Source: Valencia hispanica (taxonomy: Eukaryota; Chordata; Actinopteri; Cyprinodontiformes; Valenciidae). From it: a stretch of 64,000 bases of DNA. Of this stretch, positions 9,201 to 21,777 are shown piece after piece. The stretch is from contig OY747716.1 in NCBI GenBank assembly GCA_963556495.2, positions 15,220,040 through 15,284,039 of the forward strand. Reading direction: 5' to 3'. Below the pieces are notes generated by a model. It saw only the letters and a list, made by a program, of their open reading frames with translations, did no database searches and had not been told where the DNA came from. Position numbers and translations under genes: made by a program. Every line of letters begins with the position of its first letter. The first letter of the stretch is position 1.

Positions 9201-10974
9201 CAATGTTCCCTCTAATTTTTCATGTGTCTGAGCAAACACACAAACGCCCTGAGCGTCCCTTTGACCATTGTGAGCAACATCAGATGTTTACACCGTGGTC
9301 ATGCCAGCATCGCATCCATCCAGTTTACATAGTTTATTAAAATAATCAAATTACAGCATTAAAATTTCTGTGAAAATACTTTTTAATTAAGTACATTATC
9401 CCACTTACAATGAAAATGACAGTCTTATTCATGACCTGTATAGTGTGTTAACACTATTGTAAGTATAAATATTTCATTGTATTTGTGGAGAAACATGAAC
9501 TGCCAAGTAAGCCAAGCTAACTATGAACTTAAATTTTGAAATCACACTTAACATTTTTATTATAAAGGTCTGACTTGTATTATAAGCATGAGCCATTGTG
9601 TGAAGCTGTTGCTGAGCACTGGGTAAGAGAGAGTCCTCCTGTGGTCTGGGAGAGGGTCCTGTAACTGGGAGAAGGTATTGTAACTCTTTGTCTGCAAAAT
9701 ACAGTATAGGCTATAATCATAGATTATTTGTATTTCTGCTACTCATAAACTGGTGACAGTATTTAATGATCGATTTTTATAAATGATCATTGTAAATAAA
9801 TGACACTAGATAAGCACAAATCTGACTTAAATTTCACTATTTTTTTCATCTCTTCTCACGTATCCAGTTGTTGTACACGTTGTCCAGGTTGATGGCCTCA
9901 TCTGCTTGCAGCTTTGACTTTATGCGCATCAGCTGATCCAAATGGTCCAGTTCAAGACGATTTCTCGATGCTGTTTTGATACGACTCATTAAACTAAAAG
10001 CTCTTTCACAGTCTGTGCTGGATGCTTGAAATGTAGCACAAATATTGATTGATTAGCTGCGTAAATACGGATGTGAATCGCATCATTGGCTGGAGCAGCC
10101 AGCCACTGGTCACTCAATGACATAAACGTTATTGTCTTAAAGCGTAATCTTTTAATCCAAATGCAGAATCAAACACTAAAAGATGTATACACACACTATG
10201 AGCAGATAAACCGCAGCCCTGCTGACTGACAGGAGCAGGAGCAGCACTGCTATGTTCCCATTGCAGGTTAAAGGCTCAATTCTGATTTCTTGTCAAAATC
10301 CATTTTCCTATTCAACTTTGTTTTTGTTTTTTCTTTTATGGCGGCTGAAACAATCCAATGATAAAGTTACAAACTAAGACTGACAATAATGAGCCCGTGT
10401 CTGAGAGGAATAAAACAAAAACTTCAGATGTTTTCAGAACATTTTATAATCCCCCTTTTCGTTAAAGAAAATTCCATTAAAACGCTACAGACTTTCTAAA
10501 TAAAACAAGCACATTTCACAGCGCATGAACTTGGCGCTGTCAGGCGCTCTGTGCATAGACGAAAGTGCTTCGCTCCTATATGAACAGGAGGATCTGAGTT
10601 TGTCTGGATTAATTAATTAATTATTTTTTTTACCTTAGTCTTATTTGCATACCCATGTCTATCTTTAATTTGTGTTGTGTCAGTGTGCGGGTTTCTGCTG
10701 CATTGATATGGCAATAACCAGAGATAACCGGTTTGGGCGAGTGTGTTTTTTTCTTCTAATTGGAACGGTGCAGTGGGACCGCTGCAACTGTAAATAGGTG
10801 CATATGCTCATTGATTCATACTGCAAAATAGCACAGAATTAATTATTTGTTTGTTGTTGGGTTTTTTTCAATTCAGGTTAGATTTCTTTTGTGTGCGCAC
10901 AGCAGAGTTTCTGTGCGCGAAGACTGTGTCGACAGTGCGCAATTGCGCACATGCGGAGCTTAGAGGGAACATTG
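9201..10974 (-). mobile_element. hAT element with GTCATAAC target duplication, innermost layer
   Basis: The left end CAATGTTCCCTCTAA and the right end TTAGAGGGAACATTG are perfect inverted complements over 15 bases. Identical octamers GTCATAAC flank them at 9193-9200 and 10975-10982. This is a textbook hAT insertion. The interior still carries the end of a transposase on the minus strand (9846 to about 10050), so the copy derives from an autonomous element by loss of most of the gene. Clean TIRs and target duplication suggest it is the youngest layer of the stack. Confidence 0.9.
9846..10050 (-). pseudogene. hAT transposase C-terminal (dimerisation) domain fragment
   Basis: Read on the minus strand and ending at the TGA complementary to 9846-9848, the frame gives FQASSTDCERAFSLMSRIKT, then SRNRLELDHLDQLMRIKSKL, then an end at DNVYNWIREKR. 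The CERAFS box followed by an R-N-x-L...L-M-R-I segment is the conserved hATC dimerisation domain. In the intact family this domain completes the RNase-H-like fold of the transposase. Here the catalytic aspartates and the N-terminal zinc finger are missing: sequence upstream of about 10050 leaves the frame (GATTGATTAGCTGC). It cannot transpose on its own, but may mark the right family for its neighbours. Confidence 0.85.
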
Positions 10975-11084
10975 GTCATAACATCTTACATGCTTTGAAT
11001 TCCTTATATATAGCTATGCAGTGTTGGATGGGTCGCTGTAGGTGATGATGCAACACTTATAACAGGAGACTTAATATAATAAAG

Positions 11085-11372
11085 AGACTTGAGACTTGAC
11101 TTGGACTGTAGCTCAAAGTCTTGAGACTTGACTTGGACTCTAGCTCAAAGACTTGAGACTTGACTTGGACTCTAGCTCAAAGACTTGAGACTTGACTTGG
11201 ACACTAGCTCAGAGACTTGAGACCTGACTTGGACACTAGCTCAAAGACTTGAGACTCGACTTGGACTCTAGCTCAAAGACTTGAGACTCGACTTGGACTC
11301 TAGCTCAGAGACTTGAGACTTGACTTGGACGGTAGCTCAAAGACTTGAGACTCGACTTGGACTCTAGCTCAG
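11085..11372. repeat. 32-bp minisatellite, nine tandem units
   Basis: The unit begins AGACTTGAGACTTGACTTGG and continues ACTCTAGCTCAA. Nine units in register fill exactly 288 bases, and a tenth starts (AGACTTG) before the hAT terminus. Unit differences are single bases such as CTCAA/CTCAG, CTTGAC/CTCGAC and GGACTC/GGACAC. There are no unique spacers. It sits inside the right subterminal region of the hAT at 8269-11391. Subterminal repeats of this kind are where hAT transposases commonly bind, so expansion here may affect mobility. Confidence 0.92.
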
Positions 11373-11564
11373 AGACTTGTGAGCATCTCTGGGCGGGACG
11401 TAAACAGAGCGCGTAAGCAAAAGGCGGGCTCTGGGCAGCTGTGGTCACGTGAGGAAAGTCTGTTCTATTTAACCGTTTTCTTTGACCAAGGAAGGACAGT
11501 GTCCTCGTAAGCAAGGAACCTTGCCTACCAAGGCATTGGCTTGACTTGACATTGAGAAACACCT

Positions 11565-11917
11565 ATAGTCTTTAAGCATAAATATTCATAGAGAACTGTG
11601 ACATCACAATCAGTTTATTGGTTATTGTTTCTATTTCTTTGAATATTTGTCCATTTTACGGTTTTACTTTTGGTTGTTAGTTATTCATTCTTCCTTTTTC
11701 TTAGTAGTTTAGTTAGGTGTTACTAGCTTAGTGAGTTTGTTGGTTAAAGCATTTTAACCAAAGGTTGAATTATTTTTGTAGTAAACTCTTGTATTTAGGA
11801 AAGTCGTTGTTTGTCATTGTTCCGCACACATATGCAGTAACTTGCTGTTCAAAGAACGCCAGGACCTTCATCTACTGTTTAATTATCTCAGCCTTATCAG
11901 ACAGCTAATCATAAACA
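11565..11917. other. Unassigned non-coding sequence
   Basis: AT-rich spacer. TTAG-rich words near 11700-11760 are not a clear tandem repeat. Confidence 0.5.
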
Positions 11918-11921
11918 TTAA

Positions 11922-12750
11922 AGGTCCTATATCATGCTATTTTACAGCTTTCACCATCTGGGATAGGCATATATATTATAAAATGTCATCGTTGGCATTA
12001 TATAGTATTCATTTTTCCTGAAATATAATTTATATGCTGGAGTTATTCTTCGACCCAGAAGTAGCACACTCGGTTTCACTATATTTCCCGCCTCCCCTCC
12101 TGTGAGTGCACCCCATCTCATGACGTAGGCTTGGGCCCCGGCCTGGCTGCAGCAAAGCAGCATGGGCAACAGGCACGCCCCCAAAACTTTGTAAACAATA
12201 AAGATGGGGGAGAGTAGTGTGAGGCCTTACCGTCTCGACCCGGACAGTGAAGTTGAAGTGCACGACGGTCACATACAAACATGTTGTAGCTGGTTAGATG
12301 CGGGATTCCAGAGAGAAATTCCAGCCATTCCTGGCAACTGGGCTGTTGGAATGTTGAATAAAGTCCTGTAATTCTTGCAGCCAAATGCACAGTTTTGCCG
12401 AGCCATTTTAGAAAGTTCAATACTATAAAAAAGGTGGTGCTTAGTGTCTTTCTTCGGACTCTCGCAGCTCGCACCTGTGAAAAAAGGGCCGTGTGTGTTT
12501 AATCTGCAGGGGCGGAGCGGACAAATTGGGCACTTCCTGGCTTGACACAGTTATGTAAAACACGTCACTAGGTCATGAGTCAGTCGTTTTTCAGGAGAGG
12601 GCGATGCAGCTGCTTTGAGTGCAGGATTCAGGAGGATTACTGAGAAATGCGTGAATTAAGCCAAAAACCTGGTGGGGTTGTTTAATAAGAAAATTGCATT
12701 ACAACATGGCTAAAAGCTCCAAAAAGTTAATTTTGCATGATATAGCACCT
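11922..12750. mobile_element. TTAA-inserting DNA transposon (Kolobok-like), copy 1
   Basis: Ends are AGGTCCTATATCATGC on the left and, reverse complemented, AGGTGCTATATCATGC on the right (15 of 16 identical). Both are flanked by TTAA (11918-11921 and 12751-12754). TTAA duplication is shared by piggyBac and Kolobok. piggyBac ends normally begin with C runs, so Kolobok fits better, but no transposase is present to prove it. The element is about 830 bp, hence non-autonomous, and holds a small ORF at 12204-12371. Confidence 0.75.
12204..12371 (+). CDS. 55-aa ORF inside TTAA element 1, unrecognised
   Basis: ATG at 12204 opens a 55-codon frame ending TAA at 12369-12371. It begins MGESSVRPYRLDPDSEVEV and later has CCSWLD and REIPAIPGNW. 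The acidic N-terminus with a PYR-x-DPDSE motif is reminiscent of first exons of teleost element-borne proteins, but there is no catalytic motif. TTCTTGCAG lies just downstream (about 12372-12380), like a splice acceptor. It is probably a remnant first exon of the parent transposon's protein, not an independent gene. Confidence 0.3.
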   Translation: MGESSVRPYRLDPDSEVEVHDGHIQTCCSWLDAGFQREIPAIPGNWAVGMLNKVL

Positions 12751-12929
12751 TTAACTGAGACAGAACTATTTGGCTATTGTTGTTTCCTGGATCCTTGGAT
12801 GGTGTACCAAACTTGGTAATTTTGACATATACATTTTTTATCTTATTAATAATTTCCCTAACCCATTATTCATAATTATTCATAGCCAAAACCTACCTAT
12901 CTGTGTCACAACAAATGGATATCACAGTG

Positions 12930-13300
12930 GCAAAATAAAGAGAATAGTAAAAAGCTGCAATCCAGAGTAGAATTAACAAATTCCAGTGATTATTAATCAA
13001 AAGCAGCTCAAAACAGATGGGGTTTAGCCTTGATTTAAAGGAACTCTGTGTTTCAGCAGTTTTCTGGAAGTTTGTTTTGGATCAGAGGAGTATAAAAACG
13101 GAATGCTGCTTTTCCATGTTCGGTTCTGACTCTAGGGATGCAGAGTAAACTGGAACCAGAAGCCCTTAGTGGGCTTGAAGAACAACACATCTTTAATGTA
13201 TTTTGATGCGAAGCCATTCGGCGATTTATAAACTAATACAATAATTTCAAAGTCTATTCTGAGCTACTGGGAGCCAGTGTAGTGAATTCAGAACATTATA
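12930..13300 (-). mobile_element. L2-type LINE ORF2-end fragment
   Basis: Read on the minus strand, this encodes decayed equivalents of the L2 C-terminus (the VYKSL...P-K-Y, R-T-x-H-G-E-A-A-F and APLIWN region). It closely parallels the minus-strand copy at 45380-45776, including GGAACCAGAAG and GCGATTTATAAAC words on the plus strand, and corresponds to the plus-strand copy at 25.4-25.75 kb. Stops and indels are frequent. It contains no catalytic domain. Confidence 0.7.
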
Positions 13301-13496
13301 TAAGCAAGGCAACTGCTAGTATAGATCGATACAAGGATGAAATCTTATTGTCACATGCATATGGATTGAAGGGAAATCGTGTCTGTTTCTCAGCCTATTA
13401 TTGTATGGAGGGGGGCAAATGATAGTTTTTTATGAAGGGAAAAGGGGTTGAATGCAGGGCGCATGTTATAACTACTAGCATTGGTTGTTCAAATTC

Positions 13497-13895
13497 AAAA
13501 GTACTTTGTTGATCCCAGTGAGAAATTAAGTGTTGTTGTGACTTATTTTATTTAAGTCTATTCAAAATGTTTATGTAGATGTTGATGGCTGTGGCTGTGG
13601 GTAGCAAGGATCTCATGTAGCAGTCTGTGTTACAGCAAGTCTGAAAAAGCCTCAGACTGAACACACTGTGTTGCTGTAGAGCAGTGTCATGAAAATGATG
13701 CTCAGCGTTGTCCCTAATGTTCTTGATTTTATGAAAAATCCTTCTTTGCATCATCGTCTCCAGAGGTTCCACAGTCGTACCCAGAACAGAACCAGGTTTC
13801 TTTAAAAGTTTGTTGAGCCTTTTTGAGTCCCTGGCTCTGATGCTGCTACTACAGCAGATTATGGCCGAATGGATTTTCTCCACAAAACAGGTCAA
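13497..13895 (-). pseudogene. CR1/Rex1-like LINE ORF2 C-terminus and 3' end
   Basis: A minus-strand frame of about 115 codons has RARDSKRLNKLLKKPGSVLG, then DNAEHHFHDTALQQHSVFS, then CCNTDCYMRSLLPTATAINI. This is the end of ORF2 of a CR1/Rex1-group LINE. Downstream, the 3' end corresponds to GATCAACAAAGTACTTTTGA on the minus strand (13497 region), like the sister copy ending near 41895. The reverse-transcriptase core is missing. Its upstream edge abuts the Tc1 element at 13896, which probably inserted into it. Confidence 0.75.
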
Positions 13896-14840
13896 ACTAG
13901 AAAAAATAGAATATCGTGCTAAAGGTAATTTATTTCAGTAATTGAAATATGAAATATGATGATATGGAATAATTGCATGCAAAGCAGGATATTTCAAGCC
14001 TTTATTTACCCCAGCCTGGAGAGGATTGTCAGGAAAAAGGCCATTTAAAAGTGTTGGGGACTTTCACAAGGAGTGGACTGAGGCTGAAGCCTCCATACAC
14101 AGGCGGATCCTGGACATGGGCTTCAAATGTCGTATTCCTCTTGTCAAGCCACTCATGAACAACAAACAACATCAGAAGCGCCTTACCTGGGCTAAAGAGA
14201 AAAAGAACTGCAAATTTTGCATCTAATTTGGAAACCAAGGTCCCAGAGTCTGGAGGAAGAATGAAGAGGGAAACAGTCCTAGATGCTTGAAGTCCAGTGT
14301 GAAGTTTCCACACTCTGTGTTGATTTGGGGGAGCCATGTCATCTGCTGCTGTTGGTCCACTGTGCTTTATTAAGTCCAGAGTCAACGCAGCCATCTACCA
14401 GGACATTTTGGAGCACTTCATTCTTCCTTCCACAGACGAGCTTTATGGAGATGCTGACTTCATTTTCCAGCAGGACTTGGTACCTGCCCACACTGCCAAA
14501 AGAACCAAAACCTGGTTTGATGACCATGGGCATACTGTGCTTGATTGGCCAGAAACCTGCCTGACCTTTGAACCCCATAGAGAATCTATGGGGCATTGCC
14601 AAGAGACGGATGAGAGACATGAGACGGAACAATGCAGAGGAGCTGAAGGCCGCCATTGAAGCATCCTGGTCTTCAACAACACCCATAAATTGTAAGCCAT
14701 ACTCATCAAAATTATAACAAATAAAGGCGTGAAATATCTCGCTTTGCATGTAATGAGTCTATATCATATATTAGTTTCCCCTTTTAAGTAGAATTACTGA
14801 AATAAATTAACTTTAGCACGATATTCTAATTTTATCGAGT
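13896..14840 (+). mobile_element. Tc1/mariner-type transposon, decayed
   Basis: The two ends are inverted copies over about 50 bases. The left reads TAGAATATCGTGCTAAAG and then ATTTATTTCAGTAATT; the right, reverse complemented, reads TTAGAATATCGTGCTAAAG with the same continuation. A clean TA duplication is not visible at either border, so exact ends are uncertain by a few bases. The interior carries a broken transposase. A C-terminal piece of the same family lies at 47883-48012 on the minus strand. Confidence 0.75.
14026..14720 (+). pseudogene. Tc1-type transposase, frameshifted
   Basis: The first frame (14026-14226) has RRILDMGFKCRIPLVKPLMN and then KRLTWAKEKKNCKF, matching the end of the DNA-binding part and the approach to the catalytic core of Tc1 transposases. 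The reading then shifts. At 14336-14659 it gives SSAAVGPLCFIKSRVNAAIY, DILEHFILPSTDELYGDADF, and the second catalytic aspartate box FQQDLVPAHTAKRTKTWFDD. The third acidic box (expected after the LDWPE segment) is disrupted by another shift near 14560. Intact proteins use a DDE triad for cut-and-paste at TA. This copy is inactive. Confidence 0.8.
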
Positions 14841-15355
14841 CATTGACTGGCAGTTGTGCCCCGTTGATGCCGACTCCAACCACAGCAATCCCTACAGAGA
14901 TAGCTCAGGATGACCTAAGCCACTCTAACTATAAGCTTTATCAAAAAGGAAAGTTTAAAGCCTGGCCCTAAAAGTAGACAGAGTTTCTGCCTCACAGACT
15001 AAAACTAGGAGCTGGTTCCACAGGAGAGGAGCCTGATAACTAAAAGATCTGCCTCCCATTCTACTTTTAGAAATCCTAGGAGCTACAAGTAAACCTGCAG
15101 TCTGAGAGCGAAGGGCTCTGTTAGGAACATATGGAACAATCAGGTCTTCTATGTATGATGGAGCTTGATTATTAAGGGCTTTAAGGAGGATCTTACATCC
15201 TATTCTGGATTTAACAGGGAACCAATGAAGGGAAGCTAAAACAGGAGAAATGTGATCTTTCTTTTTAATATTCATCAGAACTCTTGCTGCCACATTTTGG
15301 ATCAACTGAAGGCTTTTAATGGCATTTTGTGGACTTCCTGATTTTAAATAATTCA
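14841..15355 (-). mobile_element. L2-type LINE 3' portion
   Basis: The minus-strand L2-family sequence runs from inside ORF2 (near 15355) to the 3' UTR. It includes the plus-strand words AACTATAAGCTTTATCAAAA and CTGGTTCCACAGGAGAGGAG, which recur widely in teleost genomes. It directly continues from the mosaic repeat at a breakpoint near 15355, and its 3' part is cut by the Tc1 at 14840. No LINE tail remains. Confidence 0.75.
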
Positions 15356-15386
15356 GCGGAGTCCAGCCTGTTGTCCAGGTGAACAT
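14955..15386 (-). pseudogene. L2-type ORF2 C-terminus
   Basis: The 143-codon open stretch contains SLQLIQNVAARVLMNIKKKD, then HISPVLASLHWFPVKSRIG, then YVPNRALRSQTAGLLVAPR, then a FSYQAPLLWNQL segment. This matches the conserved region after the L2 reverse-transcriptase domain, and parallels the 25.4-25.7 kb and 6.75 kb copies. About 10 N-terminal codons come from the neighbouring mosaic repeat across the breakpoint. No catalytic motif is included, so the openness is residual, not functional. Confidence 0.78.
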
Positions 15387-16262
15387 CGAGGTATTTATAT
15401 AAGGTGTCAGTGTGGTCTGAGTCTAAGCCTGTGGAAATCCACCTGCAGCTCCTTGGTTCTCCCCGCGTTAATTACTGCAATGTAATAAATGAACGTAAAT
15501 AAAACAATCATCTGCTGATCCTTCTGTTCAGGTTATTATTACCATTCGTAGACCTTAAGAGCACCCCTGGAAGCTATCACCTTTATGAACATAAACATTT
15601 AAACAAAGGCCTTTTTATGAGTAATGTTTACACCAGGTGCTTGCAGAATCCACATAAACATCATAATCAATCAGGAATGATGTTAACAGTAATACTGTAG
15701 GGGCTTACTTACATGAATGATGGCGTTCCTGTAGTATTCCATAGCGTGAGTGTGAAATCCAGTTTATGTTCATGTTTCTTGCATGTAGCACTTTATACGT
15801 ACACGTTCACTCGGTTTTGTAGAGGTTTCAGAGAAATTCTCCTCATCATAGTTGCTATTTTCCAAATCTGGGTACGTTACTACTTTCTCATTACGATCAA
15901 AACAAACTAGTGCCGAATTTAAAACATCAATCATAATAAAACGAGCTATTACAAAAGGATAACTTTACATTTGGAACTCAGTACGAACATAATTATTTTA
16001 TGAAACAAATAATACATAGAACCCAGAGGTCGGAACGAGATTAAACAAAAACTGGGTTCACCTTTTGGTCTATTCTGTCTCCTGTTTGGAAAGTGGATCT
16101 ACTTCCTGGTTTGGGTAGACATTAGGTAACAAAAGCTCATTACTGCCCCTAGTGTCCTGGAGCATCTGGGTTGTGAAGTTTTCATTTGTTTCGGAACTTG
16201 CATATGTTTTGGGATTTGCATGTGTTTTGGGTTGTGCATTGGTTTTCTCTCTAGGGGCCATA
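15356..16262 (-). repeat. Unrecognised mosaic repeat, copy B (inverted partner of 2000-3010)
   Basis: The reverse complement follows copy A closely. It has GGCCCCTAG near its start, tandem CCAAAACACATGCAAAT-type units, CCAGGACACTAGGGGCA, the MIDV ORF (about 15918 downwards), the GTTAACAT word, and the same join to LINE sequence at CATTGCAGTAATTAACG. It then carries more LINE sequence than copy A (a CTCGATGTTCACCTGGAC region) before switching to L2 near 15355. The 130-bp insertion of copy A is absent. The family is unrecognised. Confidence 0.7.
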
Positions 16263-16705
16263 GATTTTGAATAAGAAGTCGCTGGATGTTTGTGGCTCTA
16301 CTTACTACGATTTTAGTATGTAAGCCAAAAACATGGGTAATAAAAGTCTGTCAAAAGTCTGTCAAATTTTGAATCTGTGGGTGACCTTTATGTGAACTCT
16401 GACCTGCAGCTGTTTACATAGATCATCTGGACAATACATATCAATCTATTGACAGGGTCATTCTAGATGTTTTGCTGAAACCAAAGACTTTCTTTGAAAT
16501 GTTGAAATGTACATTTCTCCATTCATGCTTTCTTTTGTTACAATGTTGACGTGTCAAATACATATTTCACCCGTTGTGTCTGTAAAGTATTATTATAAAT
16601 TGCAACTATTGCCCAAAGTCAGCAACATTACAAAGTTTCCCGGCTGCATTAATATAGATGTTATTATTCACCTTATTATTTATTTAATACCTCCTGTAGA
16701 AGAGT
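16263..16705. other. Unassigned non-coding sequence
   Basis: AT-rich spacer before the Tc1 insertion. I see no coding or repeat signal. Confidence 0.5.
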
Positions 16706-16707
16706 TA

Positions 16708-18077
16708 CAGTGGCTTGCAAAAGTATTTGGCCCCTTGAACTTTTCCACATTTTGTAACATTACAGCCACAAACATGAATCAATTTTATTGGAATTCCACA
16801 TGAAAGACCAAAACAAAGTGGTGTACACGTTAGAAGTGGAACGAAAATCATACATGATTCCAAACATTTTTTACAGATAAATAACTTAAAAGTGGGGTGT
16901 GCGTAATTATTCAGCCCCCTTTGGTCTGAGTGCAGTCAGTTGCCCATAGACATTGTCTGATGAGTGCTAATGACTAAATAGAGTGCACCTGTGTGTAATC
17001 TAATGTCAGTACAAATGCAGCTGCCCTGTGACGGCCTCAGAGGTTGTCTAAGAGAATGTTGGGAGCAACAACACCATGAAGTCCAAAGAACACACCAGAC
17101 AGGTCAGGGATAAAGTTATTGAGAAATTTAAAGCAGGCTTAGGCTACAAAAAGATTTCCCAAGCCTTGAACATCCCACAGAGCACTGTTCAAGCGATCAT
17201 TCAGAAATGGAAGGGGTATGGCACAACTGTAAACCTACCAACACAAGGCCGTCCACCTAAACTCACAGGCCGAACAAGGAGAGCGCTGATCAGAAATGCA
17301 ACCAAGAGGCCCATGGTGACTCTGGACGAGCTGCAGAGATCTACAGCTCAGGTGGGGGAATCTGTCCATAGGACAACTATTAGTCGTGCACTGCACAAAG
17401 TTGGCCTTTATGGAAGAGTGGCAAGAAGAAAACCATTGTTAAAGGAAAACCATAAGAAGTCCTGTTTGCAGTTTGCCACAAGCCATGTGGGGGACACAGC
17501 AAACATGTGGAAGAAGGTGCTCTGGTCAGATGAGACCAAAATGCAAAACGCTATGTGTGGTGGAAAACTAACACTGCACATCACTCTGAACACACCATCC
17601 CCACTGTCAAATATGGTGGTGGCAGCATCATGCTCTGGGGGTGCTTCTCTTCAGCAGGGACAGGGAAGCTGGTCAGAGTTGATGGGAAGATGGATGGAGC
17701 CAAATACAGGGCAATCTTGGAAGAAAACCTGTTTAAGTCTGCAAAAGACTTGAGACTGGGGCGGAGGTTCACCTTCCAGCAGGACAACGACCCTAAACAT
17801 AAAGCCAGGGCAACAATGGAATGGTTTAAAACAAAACATATCCATGTGTTAGAATGGCCCAGTCAAAGTCCAGATCTAAATCCAATTCAGTTATTTATTT
17901 GTAAAAAATGTTTGGAATCATGTATGATTTTCGTTCCACTTCTCACGTGTACACCACTTTTTATTGGTCTTTAACGTGGAATTCCAATAAAACTGATTCA
18001 TGTCTGTGGCTGTAATGTGACAAAATATGGCCCCCTTGAAAATATTCAAGGGGGCCGAATTCGTTTGCAAGCCACTA
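16708..18077 (+). mobile_element. Tc1 transposon with intact-looking ends and internal deletions
   Basis: The left end is CAGTGGCTTGCAAAAGTATT. The right end, reverse complemented, is AGTGGCTTGCAAACGAATTC preceded by one changed base. TA flanks both borders (16706-16707 and 18078-18079). The terminal sequence on both sides includes ACATGAATCAATTTTATTGG and its complement, so the TIR or subterminal repeat exceeds 200 bases. The interior has one transposase gene lacking its last third. Good ends with a broken gene make it a potential passenger for a related transposase. Confidence 0.9.
17076..17974 (+). pseudogene. Tc1 transposase, frameshifted and lacking the third catalytic residue
   Basis: ATG 17076 opens a frame whose first 120 residues hold the paired helix-turn-helix DNA-binding region (KKISQALNIPQSTVQAIIQK; HRTTISRALHKVGLYGRVAR). 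The first catalytic aspartate is D152 in LWSDETK. Soon after, near 17541-17560, the frame shifts. The second frame (from 17555) gives KYGGGSIMLWGCFSSAGTGK and the second aspartate box FQQDNDPKHKARATMEWFK. The protein then reads SPDLNPI followed by QLFICKK, where the family has NPIEN: the third acidic residue and everything after it are deleted and joined to 3' TIR sequence. It is inactive as a DDE enzyme. Confidence 0.9.
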
Positions 18078-18079
18078 TA

Positions 18080-21456
<3,377 letters not shown>

Positions 21457-21777
21457 GATGGAATTAATGCCAAGTGCGTTCAGGAAACTAAAGTTTAAAC
21501 TTTTTTAAGAAGTCCACACTCAAAAATCTCACTTTATGTGTCCACTAGTTTTATAACCACTGAAACCACTGTTCCATTTCCAGTTCATACCAAGGGTCGC
21601 ATTAACCGAATACTTTCAGAATTTGACAGTTTTTTTAAACGCCGAGAGAAATATTTGAAGGCCATAGGTCATTTTGACAGATTAGTATTCACACCTCTGA
21701 CTAATTGGGTGGAAATGTGCAGACATTTTCTACCTCATGCACAGAGCATGGGTCACTAAATCAATTAAAAAAGATTC

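Larger units (their letters stand above)
8269..11391. mobile_element. hAT element with GGCGGGAC target duplication, second layer
   Basis: The left end starts CAGAGAGGGGGACTCGAG, and the reverse complement of the right end starts CAGAGATGCTCACAAGTCTC. Both borders carry the identical octamer GGCGGGAC (8261-8268 and 11392-11399). CAGAG...CTCTG ends with an 8-bp duplication are typical of hAT. Subterminal sequence on both sides is built from GACTTGAGACTTGACTTGGAC-like words, and the right side holds a 32-bp minisatellite. No transposase of its own is visible, so it is probably non-autonomous. It is itself interrupted by another hAT at 9201-10974. Confidence 0.85.
7878..11564. mobile_element. TIR DNA transposon, outermost layer of a nested stack
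   Basis: The left end reads AGGTGTTTCCCAATGCCA, and the reverse complement of the right end reads AGGTGTTTCTCAATGTCA (16 of 18 identical). Subterminal sequence on both sides shares GGAACC and CCTTGG words. Flanking bases are TTA on the left and ATA on the right, so the target duplication is degraded or the border is off by a base. The superfamily is not settled: a PIF/Harbinger or Kolobok-type element would fit short or TTAA-like flanks. Without its insertions the element would be only about 560 bp. It contains an ORF start at 8111 cut by a hAT element. Confidence 0.65.

Noticed and set aside
11085..11372. CRISPR-like array of regular repeats
   Set aside because: The 32-bp units are contiguous with no unique spacers, and lie inside a hAT element of an animal genome. 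It is a minisatellite.
14955..15386. Open 143-codon frame as a host gene
   Set aside because: The motifs match the L2 ORF2 C-terminus and there is no start or splice context.
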